A stretch of DNA of 13,249 nt from positions 1 through 13,249 of the forward strand of contig JASFKQ010000097.1 of NCBI GenBank assembly GCA_050118555.1. The letters are read 5' to 3'. Below the pieces are notes generated by a model. That model was not told the origin of the DNA. It ran no database searches and worked only from the letters and a program-made list of their open reading frames with translations. Below, in pieces: positions 6,733 to 13,168 of the stretch. Source of the DNA: CALKKN01 sp050118555 (GTDB taxonomy: Bacteria > Pseudomonadota > Gammaproteobacteria > Xanthomonadales > SZUA-36). Position 1 is the stretch's first letter; every line of letters starts with the position of its first letter. Both the position numbers and the translations under genes were made by a program.

Positions 6733-7719
6733 ATGACCCTATCCGCATTCGTTACCGGGGCCAGCGGTTTCCTCGGAGGGCACATCGCCCGGGAACTCCA
6801 GCGACAGGGTTGGGAGGTTCACGCCCTGCTCCGATCCACTTCCTCGCTGGCGGACGTTTCCGATGTCCCTGTGCAGCCGCATGTCGGCGACGTCACCGAC
6901 CCTGCGTCCGTGGCCGCCGCCCTACCGCCTTCGGTGGACGCCGTCTTCCACGCCGCCGCCAGCACCAACCTGTGGGCCGTACGCAACGAGGAGCAGAATC
7001 GGGTCAATGTGGCGGGCACCCGCAACGTCCTGGAGGCTGCCATGGCCGCCGGCGCCGGGCGGTTCATACACACCTCCAGCTTCGTGTCCTGGGGTTTCCA
7101 GGACGTAGTCCTGCACGAAGACAGCCCTCGCACGGACGCCACGGACTGGATCAATTACGTGCGCACCAAGCACCTGTCGGAGCAGCTGGTCCTCGATGCG
7201 GCCGGCGATGGACGCGTGGATGCCGTCGTGCTCAACCCGGGCAACATCCTGGGGCCTGGAGACCGGCACAACTGGTCGCGGCTTTTCCGGATGTTAAGTG
7301 AACGCTCCCTGCCCGGCGCGCCGCCTGGAGGCGGAAACTTCTGCGATGTCCGCGAAGTCGCGCGTGCCCACGTCAGGGCCTGGCGTTCGGGCCGGAGCGG
7401 CGCCCGGTACCTGCTCGGAGGGGAATTCGCCCGTTACCTCGAGGTGCTTCGCATCGCGGCGGAAATACTGGGGACACCTGCGCCCCGCAGGGCGATGCCC
7501 GGCTGGCTGCTGAAAGCCGCCGCCCGGGCCGGAGACGCCTGGTCGCGGCTGAGCCGCAGGGAGCCCGAGGTCACCCCGGAAGCCGCTGCCATCGCCACAT
7601 TCGCCATCCGCTGCGAATCGTGCAGGGCTGTCAGCGAACTGGACTACCGCTCGGTGCCTCTGAGCGACATGGTTCGCGACACGATAGACTGGATGAGAGA
7701 AGCGTCGTTGCTGCCATGA
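6733..7719 (+). CDS. NAD(P)-dependent epimerase/dehydratase family protein (extended SDR)
   Basis: A 328-residue extended SDR with an N-terminal Rossmann fold. Motifs: TGASGFLG (8-15) at the cofactor site, GDVTD (52-56), HAAA (73-76), the SS pair in HTSSFVSWG (115-116), and Tyr142 with Lys146 in NYVRTKHLSE as the catalytic pair. NPGNILGPGD (168-177) and the late YRSVPLSDMVRDTIDWMRE (305-323) resemble the dihydroflavonol-4-reductase/HpnA-like group, which act on sugars, sterols or other hydroxyketones. The substrate cannot be named. The ATG at 6733 follows AGGAGA (6716-6721) at a rather long 11-base spacing. Its last codons overlap the start of the DUF3667 gene by ATGA, so the two are one transcription unit and probably translationally coupled. 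Confidence 0.92.
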   Translation: MTLSAFVTGASGFLGGHIARELQRQGWEVHALLRSTSSLADVSDVPVQPHVGDVTDPASVAAALPPSVDAVFHAAASTNLWAVRNEEQNRVNVAGTRNVLEAAMAAGAGRFIHTSSFVSWGFQDVVLHEDSPRTDATDWINYVRTKHLSEQLVLDAAGDGRVDAVVLNPGNILGPGDRHNWSRLFRMLSERSLPGAPPGGGNFCDVREVARAHVRAWRSGRSGARYLLGGEFARYLEVLRIAAEILGTPAPRRAMPGWLLKAAARAGDAWSRLSRREPEVTPEAAAIATFAIRCESCRAVSELDYRSVPLSDMVRDTIDWMREASLLP

Positions 7720-8891
7720 ACGCCGAGACCGAACAGCCCACGGAAAAAAACCCGAACCCGGAAAACCCGGGGGATGAGGCCGAAAGCCATCTGCCGGTCC
7801 CCGTGCCCGATCCGGCTCTGACCGTTTCCCGGAAACGGCTGGCGGGCTCAGCCACGTGCCTGAATTGCGGCACGGTCCTGCAGGGGCCCTTCTGCCACTA
7901 CTGCGGCCAGCCGGACAAGAACCTCCTGCGCTTTTTCCCCGTTCTGATGAGGGAACTGATGGAGGATTTCCTCGATTTCGACTCGCGCTTCATGCGCACC
8001 ATGAAGCCGCTGCTGTTCAAGCCGGGCAAACTGACCCGCGACTACCTCGATGGACGGCGCTTTCGCTACACGCCGCCGCTCAGGCTCTACCTGTTCACCA
8101 GCATCGCCTGCTTTTTTGTCGCCGCGCTTTTCGCCGGTGACGCCATCCAGATCGAAACCGGTAACGACCAGACTGACGACATCGTCAGCGGAGTCCAGAT
8201 CGGCGAGATCGACGACCCCGGTGTAGAAAAGGCGCTCGACCGTCTCGACCCGAAAGAGCGCGAAGGCGTGGAAAAAGCGCTGGAGAACGTCGAGCAGCAA
8301 CCTGGCTCGTCCGAACCCGGCGAGAATCCGATCAACATCAACGGCAAGCCCTGGGACCGCGAGACAAATCCCTTCGTCATCGGGTGGATGCCCGACTGGG
8401 TGAACAATTGGGTCAACGACGAGATCGAAAAGTCGCCACAGAAGGGCAAGCAGATCGAGGAAAACCCCGACCTGATCAAGGACAAGGTGTTCGACGTCCT
8501 GCCGGCGACGATGTTCGTTCTGTTGCCCATCGTCGCACTGCTGTTCAAATTCTGGTACCTGTTCGCAAAGAAGTACTACGTGGAGCACCTGGTCTTCGCT
8601 CTGCACAACCACGCCTTCATCTTCGTGATGCTGTTGATCGGCATGCTGTCGGCGGCCATCGCAGAGTGGGCGGAACCGGCGGGACAGGGAGTCCTCACCA
8701 GGTTGTCGGACTGGATCGAGATCGCCATCATGTGCTGGATACCCCTCTACCTGTTGATATCACTCAAGCGGGTCTACCAGCAGGGTTGGGTGATGACCCT
8801 TGCCAAGTACAGCGTGATCGGAATTACCTACACGATCCTGCTGGCCCTGACCACGGCCTTCGTCGCCTTGTTGAGCTTCGTGCTGCTGTAA
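7716..8891 (+). CDS. DUF3667-type membrane protein with N-terminal zinc ribbon
   Basis: A 391-residue predicted inner-membrane protein of unknown function. The first 40 residues are hydrophilic and rich in Pro, Glu and Asn. A zinc ribbon follows, with Cys48-x2-Cys51 and Cys60-x2-Cys63 (CLNC...CHYC). A conserved-looking block at about 68-120 (MRELMEDFLDFDSRFMRT...FKPGKLTRDYLDGRRFRYTPP) leads into the first membrane segment (122-140). A long, acidic, Pro/Asn-rich soluble insert covers about 141-255. The C-terminal part has about four membrane segments (259-283, 297-316, 333-350, 365-390), with YYVEHLVFALHNHAF at 287-301 as the other conserved signature. I recognise this as the DUF3667 layout. 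I chose the ATG at 7716, which overlaps the epimerase stop as ATGA; the open frame extends upstream to 7620 only because it overlaps that gene. Family fairly sure, role unknown. Confidence 0.9.
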   Translation: MNAETEQPTEKNPNPENPGDEAESHLPVPVPDPALTVSRKRLAGSATCLNCGTVLQGPFCHYCGQPDKNLLRFFPVLMRELMEDFLDFDSRFMRTMKPLLFKPGKLTRDYLDGRRFRYTPPLRLYLFTSIACFFVAALFAGDAIQIETGNDQTDDIVSGVQIGEIDDPGVEKALDRLDPKEREGVEKALENVEQQPGSSEPGENPININGKPWDRETNPFVIGWMPDWVNNWVNDEIEKSPQKGKQIEENPDLIKDKVFDVLPATMFVLLPIVALLFKFWYLFAKKYYVEHLVFALHNHAFIFVMLLIGMLSAAIAEWAEPAGQGVLTRLSDWIEIAIMCWIPLYLLISLKRVYQQGWVMTLAKYSVIGITYTILLALTTAFVALLSFVLL

Positions 8892-8903
8892 GGAATCACC
8901 GGG

Positions 8904-9320
8904 TCACAGCGACTTGAACGTCTTGGCGTAGCCGTGACCCGAGACGCTCATCGACCACCTGAGGCTCCAGCCGAACGGCGTGTGATGTACCTCGAAGCCG
9001 TGTTCTTCGAGTCGCTCCCCGAGGGTTGCCAGCAGGTCGCGGGCATACTCGGGTGAAGAACGTTCGTCGGCCAGGTGCGCGAAGGAATGGAGCACCAGCC
9101 TCGTCAGGCCGCGCTTGCGGGCAAACCAGCGAAAATACTTGACCGCCTGCTTGAGCACGGCTTCCCCCCGGGTCTCGTCGCGCGGTTCGCACTGGACGAA
9201 TGCGACGATGGCTTCGCCGAACCGGCCCTCCGAAGGCGCCGGGGGCTGCTCGGCCAGCGGCGAGCCCGGTTCGCTGGCCTCGAATTCAAACGATTCGGTG
9301 AGAAATACAAGCAGTTTCAC
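8904..9320 (-). CDS. Freestanding threonyl-tRNA synthetase editing-domain protein (archaeal type)
   Basis: A 138-residue cytoplasmic protein matching, over its whole length, the N-terminal editing domain of archaeal ThrRS, a D-aminoacyl-tRNA-deacylase-like fold that removes Ser from tRNA-Thr. Matching features are the start MKLLVF, FEFEA (11-15), a central helix with EAVLKQAVKYFRWFARKRG, LVLHSFAHLADERSSPE (75-91) like the archaeal YPYAHLSS..SSPE, and the end block HGFEVHHTPFGW...SGHG (107-130). His82 matches the archaeal active-site His. From memory, the archaeal domain uses a Lys just after PFGWY and a Glu after GHP; here these positions read Leu120 (Arg121 next to it) and Lys133, so the chemistry may differ. 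There is no synthetase fused to it. The start is GTG at 9320 with no clear Shine-Dalgarno; the family's MKLL start supports it. It converges on the DUF3667 gene with a 12-base gap. Confidence 0.88.
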   Translation of the reverse strand: MKLLVFLTESFEFEASEPGSPLAEQPPAPSEGRFGEAIVAFVQCEPRDETRGEAVLKQAVKYFRWFARKRGLTRLVLHSFAHLADERSSPEYARDLLATLGERLEEHGFEVHHTPFGWSLRWSMSVSGHGYAKTFKSL

Positions 9321-9482
9321 AACAAACTACGGTGGCTGAAATTGCGGCGGCATGGTCTTGTACGCAAGTGGCGCCGCCCCTGAGAGTATGCGATGGGGGA
9401 CCCGGCAATTCAACGCGTCGGCGCTTTACTTTGGGCCCCGTCAACTCCATGATCTTGCCTGGCATCTCACCCGGAGCACCCG

Positions 9483-10748
9483 ATGAATCGATCGAAGCGT
9501 GAATTTCTCAGGATTGCGGCCACGATGAGCGCCGCCGGGGTACTCGCCCCCGTGCTCGGGTCGGGTGCGCGGGCAGACACCGCCGGAGGCGCCTCCGAAA
9601 ACGCTTTCGAGCCGCTGCCGCCGATCACGGTCGACGAGCGGCTGGCGCGCGTCCGCAAAGCGCAGTCACTGATGCAGGAGGCTGGGATCGGCAGCCTGCT
9701 CCTGGAGCCCGGTTCATCGATGCACTATTTCACCGGCATCGACTGGTGGCGGAGCGAGCGATTGACCGCGGTGGTCATCCCGGCCGAAGGGGACATCGCG
9801 GTGGTCACACCCTACTTCGAGGAACCATCGGTTCGGGAAAGCATGACATTCGGGGACGACGTCCGCACCTGGAACGAGAACGAGAATCCCCTGAAACTCA
9901 TCAACGGCATCCTCGCGGACCGCGGTGTTCTCGATAAGCCGCTCGCGCTGGAGGAGACGGTGCGGTATTTCGTCGTTTCCGGCTTGAAGGCGATCAACGC
10001 CTCCTTGAACACCGTCTCGGGCGCGGGGATCACGCGGGGCTGCCGCATGTTCAAGTCGGATCACGAACTGAAATTGATGCAGCGTGCCGCTGATATCACG
10101 ATCGCGTCCTACCGGGCGGCGTGGCCCCGGATCGAGGCCGGCATGACGCCTTCCGACATTGGCAAACTCATGGTCAGGGAAACCACGCGGCTCGGCGGTA
10201 CACCGGGGTTCAACCTCGTGCTGCTCGGCGAAGCCAGCGCCTATCCCCATGGCTCCGGGAAGCCGCAGAGCGTGAAGGAAGGCGAAGTCGTGCTGATGGA
10301 CTGCGGCTGCAGCTACCAGGGCTACCAGTCGGATATTTCGCGCACCTTCGTCCACGGTGAACCGACGAAGCGGCAACGCGAAGTCTGGGAGACGGTCCAC
10401 CGCGGGCAGCAACTGGGGTTTGAAACCGCGCAGGTCGGCACGCCGGCGGGCCACGTGGACGAGGTGGTCCGGAGCTGGTACGAATCACTGGGTTACGGGC
10501 CCGGCTACAAGACGCCCGGCACCCCGCACCGATTCGGCCACGGAATCGGTCTCGACGGCCACGAGCCCATCAACCTGGTCGGCGGCGAAACCACCCCGTT
10601 GGCCCCAGGCATGTGTTTTTCCAACGAACCGGGAATCTACATCTACGGCGAGTTCGGCGTGCGGCTCGAGGACTGCTTCTACATCACGGCGGACGGCCCC
10701 CGCTGGTTCACCACGCCCCCACCGTCCATCGACGAGCCATTCGCGTAG
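9483..10748 (+). CDS. M24 family metallopeptidase (Xaa-Pro aminopeptidase/dipeptidase-like), exported
   Basis: A 421-residue pita-bread-fold metallopeptidase that should cleave Xaa-Pro or related peptides using two metal ions. The N-terminal creatinase-like domain is at about 48-185 and the catalytic domain at about 190-405. All five metal ligands are visible: Asp273 (LMDCG), Asp284 (QSDISRTF), His353 (FGHGIG), Glu382 (SNEPGIY) and Glu396 (RLEDCF). His256 (AYPHG) and His360 are in the positions of the usual active-site histidines. The protein starts with an export signal: SKREFLRI (4-11), a hydrophobic core, and a likely cleavage after ARA (Ala31). This is the Tat pattern with KR in place of RR, so folded export to the periplasm is likely but not certain. 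CGGAG at 9471-9475 supports the ATG. It stands alone, with TrmO convergent downstream. Confidence 0.95.
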   Translation: MNRSKREFLRIAATMSAAGVLAPVLGSGARADTAGGASENAFEPLPPITVDERLARVRKAQSLMQEAGIGSLLLEPGSSMHYFTGIDWWRSERLTAVVIPAEGDIAVVTPYFEEPSVRESMTFGDDVRTWNENENPLKLINGILADRGVLDKPLALEETVRYFVVSGLKAINASLNTVSGAGITRGCRMFKSDHELKLMQRAADITIASYRAAWPRIEAGMTPSDIGKLMVRETTRLGGTPGFNLVLLGEASAYPHGSGKPQSVKEGEVVLMDCGCSYQGYQSDISRTFVHGEPTKRQREVWETVHRGQQLGFETAQVGTPAGHVDEVVRSWYESLGYGPGYKTPGTPHRFGHGIGLDGHEPINLVGGETTPLAPGMCFSNEPGIYIYGEFGVRLEDCFYITADGPRWFTTPPPSIDEPFA

Positions 10749-10864
10749 GTTCGGAGCCGTCCCGAGCAGCAGCAATAATACCCTTTACGGTCGGGTTGTT
10801 GCCGATACGCGCCGTCTAGACGTGAAGCCGCCCCCTGGGGTATCGATAGGGATCATCTGGGCGT

Positions 10865-11287
10865 TCATTCCGGACCCGGACCGGCGTTCAGGTCCAGTTC
10901 GGCCAGAGCCGCGGGCTTGATGTCGAGCAGCGGTGTGCCGTCCAGGCAGTCCATCCCCCTGACGAAAAGACGGTTCCCTTCGATGCGCTCGATGGTCACC
11001 ACGCTGGCGGCAATCGGATTGGGCCGGTGCGGCGAGCGCAGGGCAAAGACGCCCCGGAGTTCGCCGACACCGCGCCGGCGCTGGATCATACGGTGGCGGT
11101 CGACGTCGTCGAACCAGTAAAGCAAGAGCACGGCGTGGCCTGCTTCGAGCCCTGAGAGACCTTCGACGAAGGCTTCGTCGATGACGACCTCGCACATGGG
11201 CCCTTCCGGGTCGACACCGCAAGGGCAGGCATCCAGCGACCGGTAGGGTGTTCTGATCCTTCCTATACTCTCCAGTCCGCGCCTCAT
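10865..11287 (-). CDS. trmO: TrmO/TsaA-type tRNA (t6A37) methyltransferase, short form
   Basis: A 140-residue protein of the TsaA/YaeB beta-barrel family, which uses SAM to methylate N6-threonylcarbamoyl-A37 in tRNA. Family signatures: IGRIRTPYRS (8-17) at the start, the CEVVIDEAFVEGL block (32-43), GVFALRSPHRPNPIAASVV (79-97), the hallmark SAM/tRNA site, and MDCLDGTPLLDIKP (112-125). E. coli TrmO has about 235 residues with an extra C-terminal domain; this protein has only the core TsaA domain, as in many bacteria and archaea. I chose the ATG at 11287, which has GAGG 9 bases upstream and fits the family start. The open frame goes on upstream to 11629, but that part overlaps rhlE and has no family similarity. 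It lies 82 bases downstream of rhlE on the same strand, so the two may share a transcript. The symbol follows the family; a non-TrmO TsaA-domain role is possible. Confidence 0.87.
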   Translation of the reverse strand: MRRGLESIGRIRTPYRSLDACPCGVDPEGPMCEVVIDEAFVEGLSGLEAGHAVLLLYWFDDVDRHRMIQRRRGVGELRGVFALRSPHRPNPIAASVVTIERIEGNRLFVRGMDCLDGTPLLDIKPAALAELDLNAGPGPE

Positions 11288-11369
11288 GTCCAGCGCCTCG
11301 AATCTCCGTGGCTCGGACCGCCCGCCAGGGACGGCATGGCGCCCACTATTGTGCGCCATGGACGTATCG

Positions 11370-12776
11370 CTAGTCGACGTCGCTGTCCCGGAACATGCGG
11401 CTGGCCAGCGAACTGTATCCCGGACCGGCTGACCGCGCCGCGGCAGGTTCGCGCCGGGTGCGGGATGCCTGGCGGTTTTTGCTGCCGGCATTCCTGCCGG
11501 CGCCCTGCCCACGGTTATCCCCGCCCCGCTGGCTGCGACTCCTCTGCTCGCCCTGCACCTGCTTGGGGCTGCTGGTCCGGCGTGTGTTTCGGCCATTCGG
11601 GGTATCGTTCCCCGCGGGCCTGGAGACAAAGGCGGAACCCGGCTCGTAACCGGGCAAAACCTGTTTCGGCAGTTCGCGCCTCAACAATTTTTCGATGTCC
11701 CTCAGCAGACCATGCTCATCGGCGGAAACGAAGGACACTGCCGTACCCTGCCGGCCCGCGCGACCGGTGCGGCCGATGCGGTGCACGTAATCCTCGGATA
11801 CATTCGGCAGTTCGTAGTTTACGACGTGCGGCAGCTGGTCGATGTCGAGGCCGCGTGCCGCAATGTCCGTTGCAACCAGCACGCGCACATTGCCGGACTT
11901 GAAGTCGGCCAACGCACGGGTGCGGGCGCCCTGGCTCTTGTTGCCGTGAATGGCCGTGGCGCTGAGACCGTCCTGCTCGAGCTGTTTCGCCAGACGGTTC
12001 GCGCCATGCTTGGTGCGGGTAAACACCAGCACCTGCTGCCAGTTGCCCGCGCCGATCATGTGGCTGAGCATTTCGCGTTTGCGGTTCTTGTCCACCGGGT
12101 GGGCGACTTGGTCGATCAGGTCGACCGTGGCGTTGCGCGGCGCAACGTTCACCTGCTCGGGGCAATTGAGCAGTTTCTCCGCAAGTTGGGTGATCTCCCG
12201 CGAGAAGGTGGCCGAGAACAGCAGGTTCTGGCGCCGTTCCTTCGTGGGGAGCAGCGTCATGATCCGCCGTATGTCATGGATGAAACCCATGTCCAGCATG
12301 CGGTCTGCCTCGTCCAGGACGAGAATCTCCACCTGAGACAGGTCGACGGTCTTCCGATTCGCGTGGTCCAGAAGACGGCCCGGCGTGGCCACCAGGATGT
12401 CGACCCCGGAACGCAGCTTGTCGGCCTGCGGGCCGAAGCCGACGCCGCCAAACACCACGGCTGATTTCAGCGGCAGGTGCCGCCCGTAAGTGTCCACGCT
12501 GGCGGCCACCTGGGCGGCCAGTTCGCGGGTGGGTGTGAGCACCAGTACACGAACGGGACGGCGGCCACCCTGGAGCGGGACCTCGATCAGTCGTTGCAGG
12601 ACGGGGAGAGTGAACCCCGCGGTCTTGCCGGTGCCGGTCTGGGCGCTGGCCATGACATCACGACCCTGCAAAACGACAGGGATGACTTTTTGCTGGATCG
12701 GGGTCGGTTGTTCGTAGCCCTGCTCGCGCACAGCGCGCAGGAGTTCGGCCATCAGGCCGAGCGTATCAAATGACAT
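11370..12776 (-). CDS. rhlE: DEAD-box ATP-dependent RNA helicase RhlE
   Basis: A 468-residue cytoplasmic RNA helicase with every DEAD-box motif: Q motif PTPIQ (24-28), Walker A ASAQTGTGKT (43-52), PTRELA (82-87), TPGR (131-134), DEAD (155-158), SAT (188-190), VFTRT (250-254), ARGLDID (307-313) and HRIGRTGR (332-339). The start MSFDTLGL...EQGYEQPTPIQ and the short loops are typical of RhlE, which acts in ribosome assembly and RNA decay. After residue 375 there is a basic, low-complexity Arg/Gly/Ser/Gln tail (about 90 residues) for RNA binding. I chose the ATG at 12776, the usual RhlE start, with GGAG 11 bases upstream; the frame stays open to an ATG at 12812, whose extra 12 residues are unlike the family. 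The gene has a long upstream region with a strong hairpin, and trmO follows downstream. Confidence 0.96.
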   Translation of the reverse strand: MSFDTLGLMAELLRAVREQGYEQPTPIQQKVIPVVLQGRDVMASAQTGTGKTAGFTLPVLQRLIEVPLQGGRRPVRVLVLTPTRELAAQVAASVDTYGRHLPLKSAVVFGGVGFGPQADKLRSGVDILVATPGRLLDHANRKTVDLSQVEILVLDEADRMLDMGFIHDIRRIMTLLPTKERRQNLLFSATFSREITQLAEKLLNCPEQVNVAPRNATVDLIDQVAHPVDKNRKREMLSHMIGAGNWQQVLVFTRTKHGANRLAKQLEQDGLSATAIHGNKSQGARTRALADFKSGNVRVLVATDIAARGLDIDQLPHVVNYELPNVSEDYVHRIGRTGRAGRQGTAVSFVSADEHGLLRDIEKLLRRELPKQVLPGYEPGSAFVSRPAGNDTPNGRNTRRTSSPKQVQGEQRSRSQRGGDNRGQGAGRNAGSKNRQASRTRREPAAARSAGPGYSSLASRMFRDSDVD

Positions 12777-12913
12777 GTTGGAATATGCTCCGGTTGTGCC
12801 CTCCCGCGGCAACGTGTGTTGTCGGGGACCGGTCGGGGCTGTTTATCGGTGGTGAAAGTTCAAACCAGGGTGGATGCCCGGTGACGTCCGGGGAATCGTC
12901 TCAGGTGAGTTCC

Positions 12914-12941
12914 GGCGCCTGGCCTCGTTGGCCAGGGCGCC
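12914..12941. other. Strong hairpin in the rhlE upstream region
   Basis: The left arm GGCGCCTGGCC (12914-12924) pairs with the right arm GGCCAGGGCGCC (12930-12941) around the 5-base loop TCGTT. There are 11 base pairs, nearly all GC, with a single bulged G. No T-run follows on either strand, so it is not a standard terminator. It would lie in the rhlE leader RNA if transcription begins near 12969. Confidence 0.6.
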
Positions 12942-12975
12942 CTGCGCCAACCGGTTCGGCGCTGGGAATGGCGGC

Positions 12976-13002
12976 AGTCTAGCAGAAATCGTATCAACGC
13001 AA
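12976..13002 (-). promoter_or_regulatory. Possible rhlE promoter
   Basis: On the minus strand TTGCGT (13002-12997) and TAGACT (12981-12976) are 15 bases apart, shorter than the usual 17. This AT-richer patch is the best candidate upstream of rhlE and would give a leader of about 190 bases. Weak evidence. Confidence 0.25.
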
Positions 13003-13168
13003 CGGTTTATTTCGTCGCGAAGGCGCCACCGTTCGCCGGATGGGGCTCGACGGGCGCCAGCGCAGTGCCCGATTCAGGAGTGCAATGCGATCCCGCATAC
13101 CAACGTCGCCGCGGACACCGAACCCGGCTGGCGCCAGAAATCCAAACCCAATTCGCGGGGTTGCCCAC

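Larger units (their letters stand above)
12777..13168. other. 392-base gap without a gene: divergent control region
   Basis: This gap lies between rhlE (minus) and the right-edge gene (plus). It holds a strong imperfect inverted repeat at 12914-12941, a possible rhlE promoter at 12976-13002, and a Shine-Dalgarno-like AGGAG at 13076-13080. Open frames here are short, lack family features and do not follow the local codon bias, so I call no gene. I see no tRNA or other known RNA in it. Confidence 0.6.

Noticed and set aside
5315..6736. 473-codon open frame on the plus strand, antisense to the MATE gene
   Set aside because: The translation is a His/Arg/Gln/Asp-rich low-complexity string, the complement of hydrophobic codons. 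The opposite frame is a complete 12-segment MATE protein.
9357..9368. Inverted repeat CTTG-TACG-CAAG upstream of the ThrRS-editing-like gene
   Set aside because: A 4-base stem with a 4-base loop is expected by chance, has no T-run and matches no operator I know.
9714..10454. 246-codon minus-strand frame within the M24 gene
   Set aside because: It is the shadow of a peptidase gene with all five metal ligands; the product has no recognisable domain.
10813..10822. 10-base palindrome CGTCTAGACG between the M24 and trmO genes
   Set aside because: It is too short, and a perfect palindrome leaves no loop for a terminator; no T-run follows. Probably chance.
11288..11629. N-terminal extension of TrmO to an ATG at 11629
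   Set aside because: It overlaps the 3' end of rhlE, its residues (Pro/Arg/Ala-rich) have no TsaA similarity, and the family start fits the ATG at 11287.
12777..12812. 12-residue extension of RhlE to an ATG at 12812
   Set aside because: RhlE proteins begin with MSF-D-LGL, which is exactly the ATG at 12776; the extra residues look non-coding.
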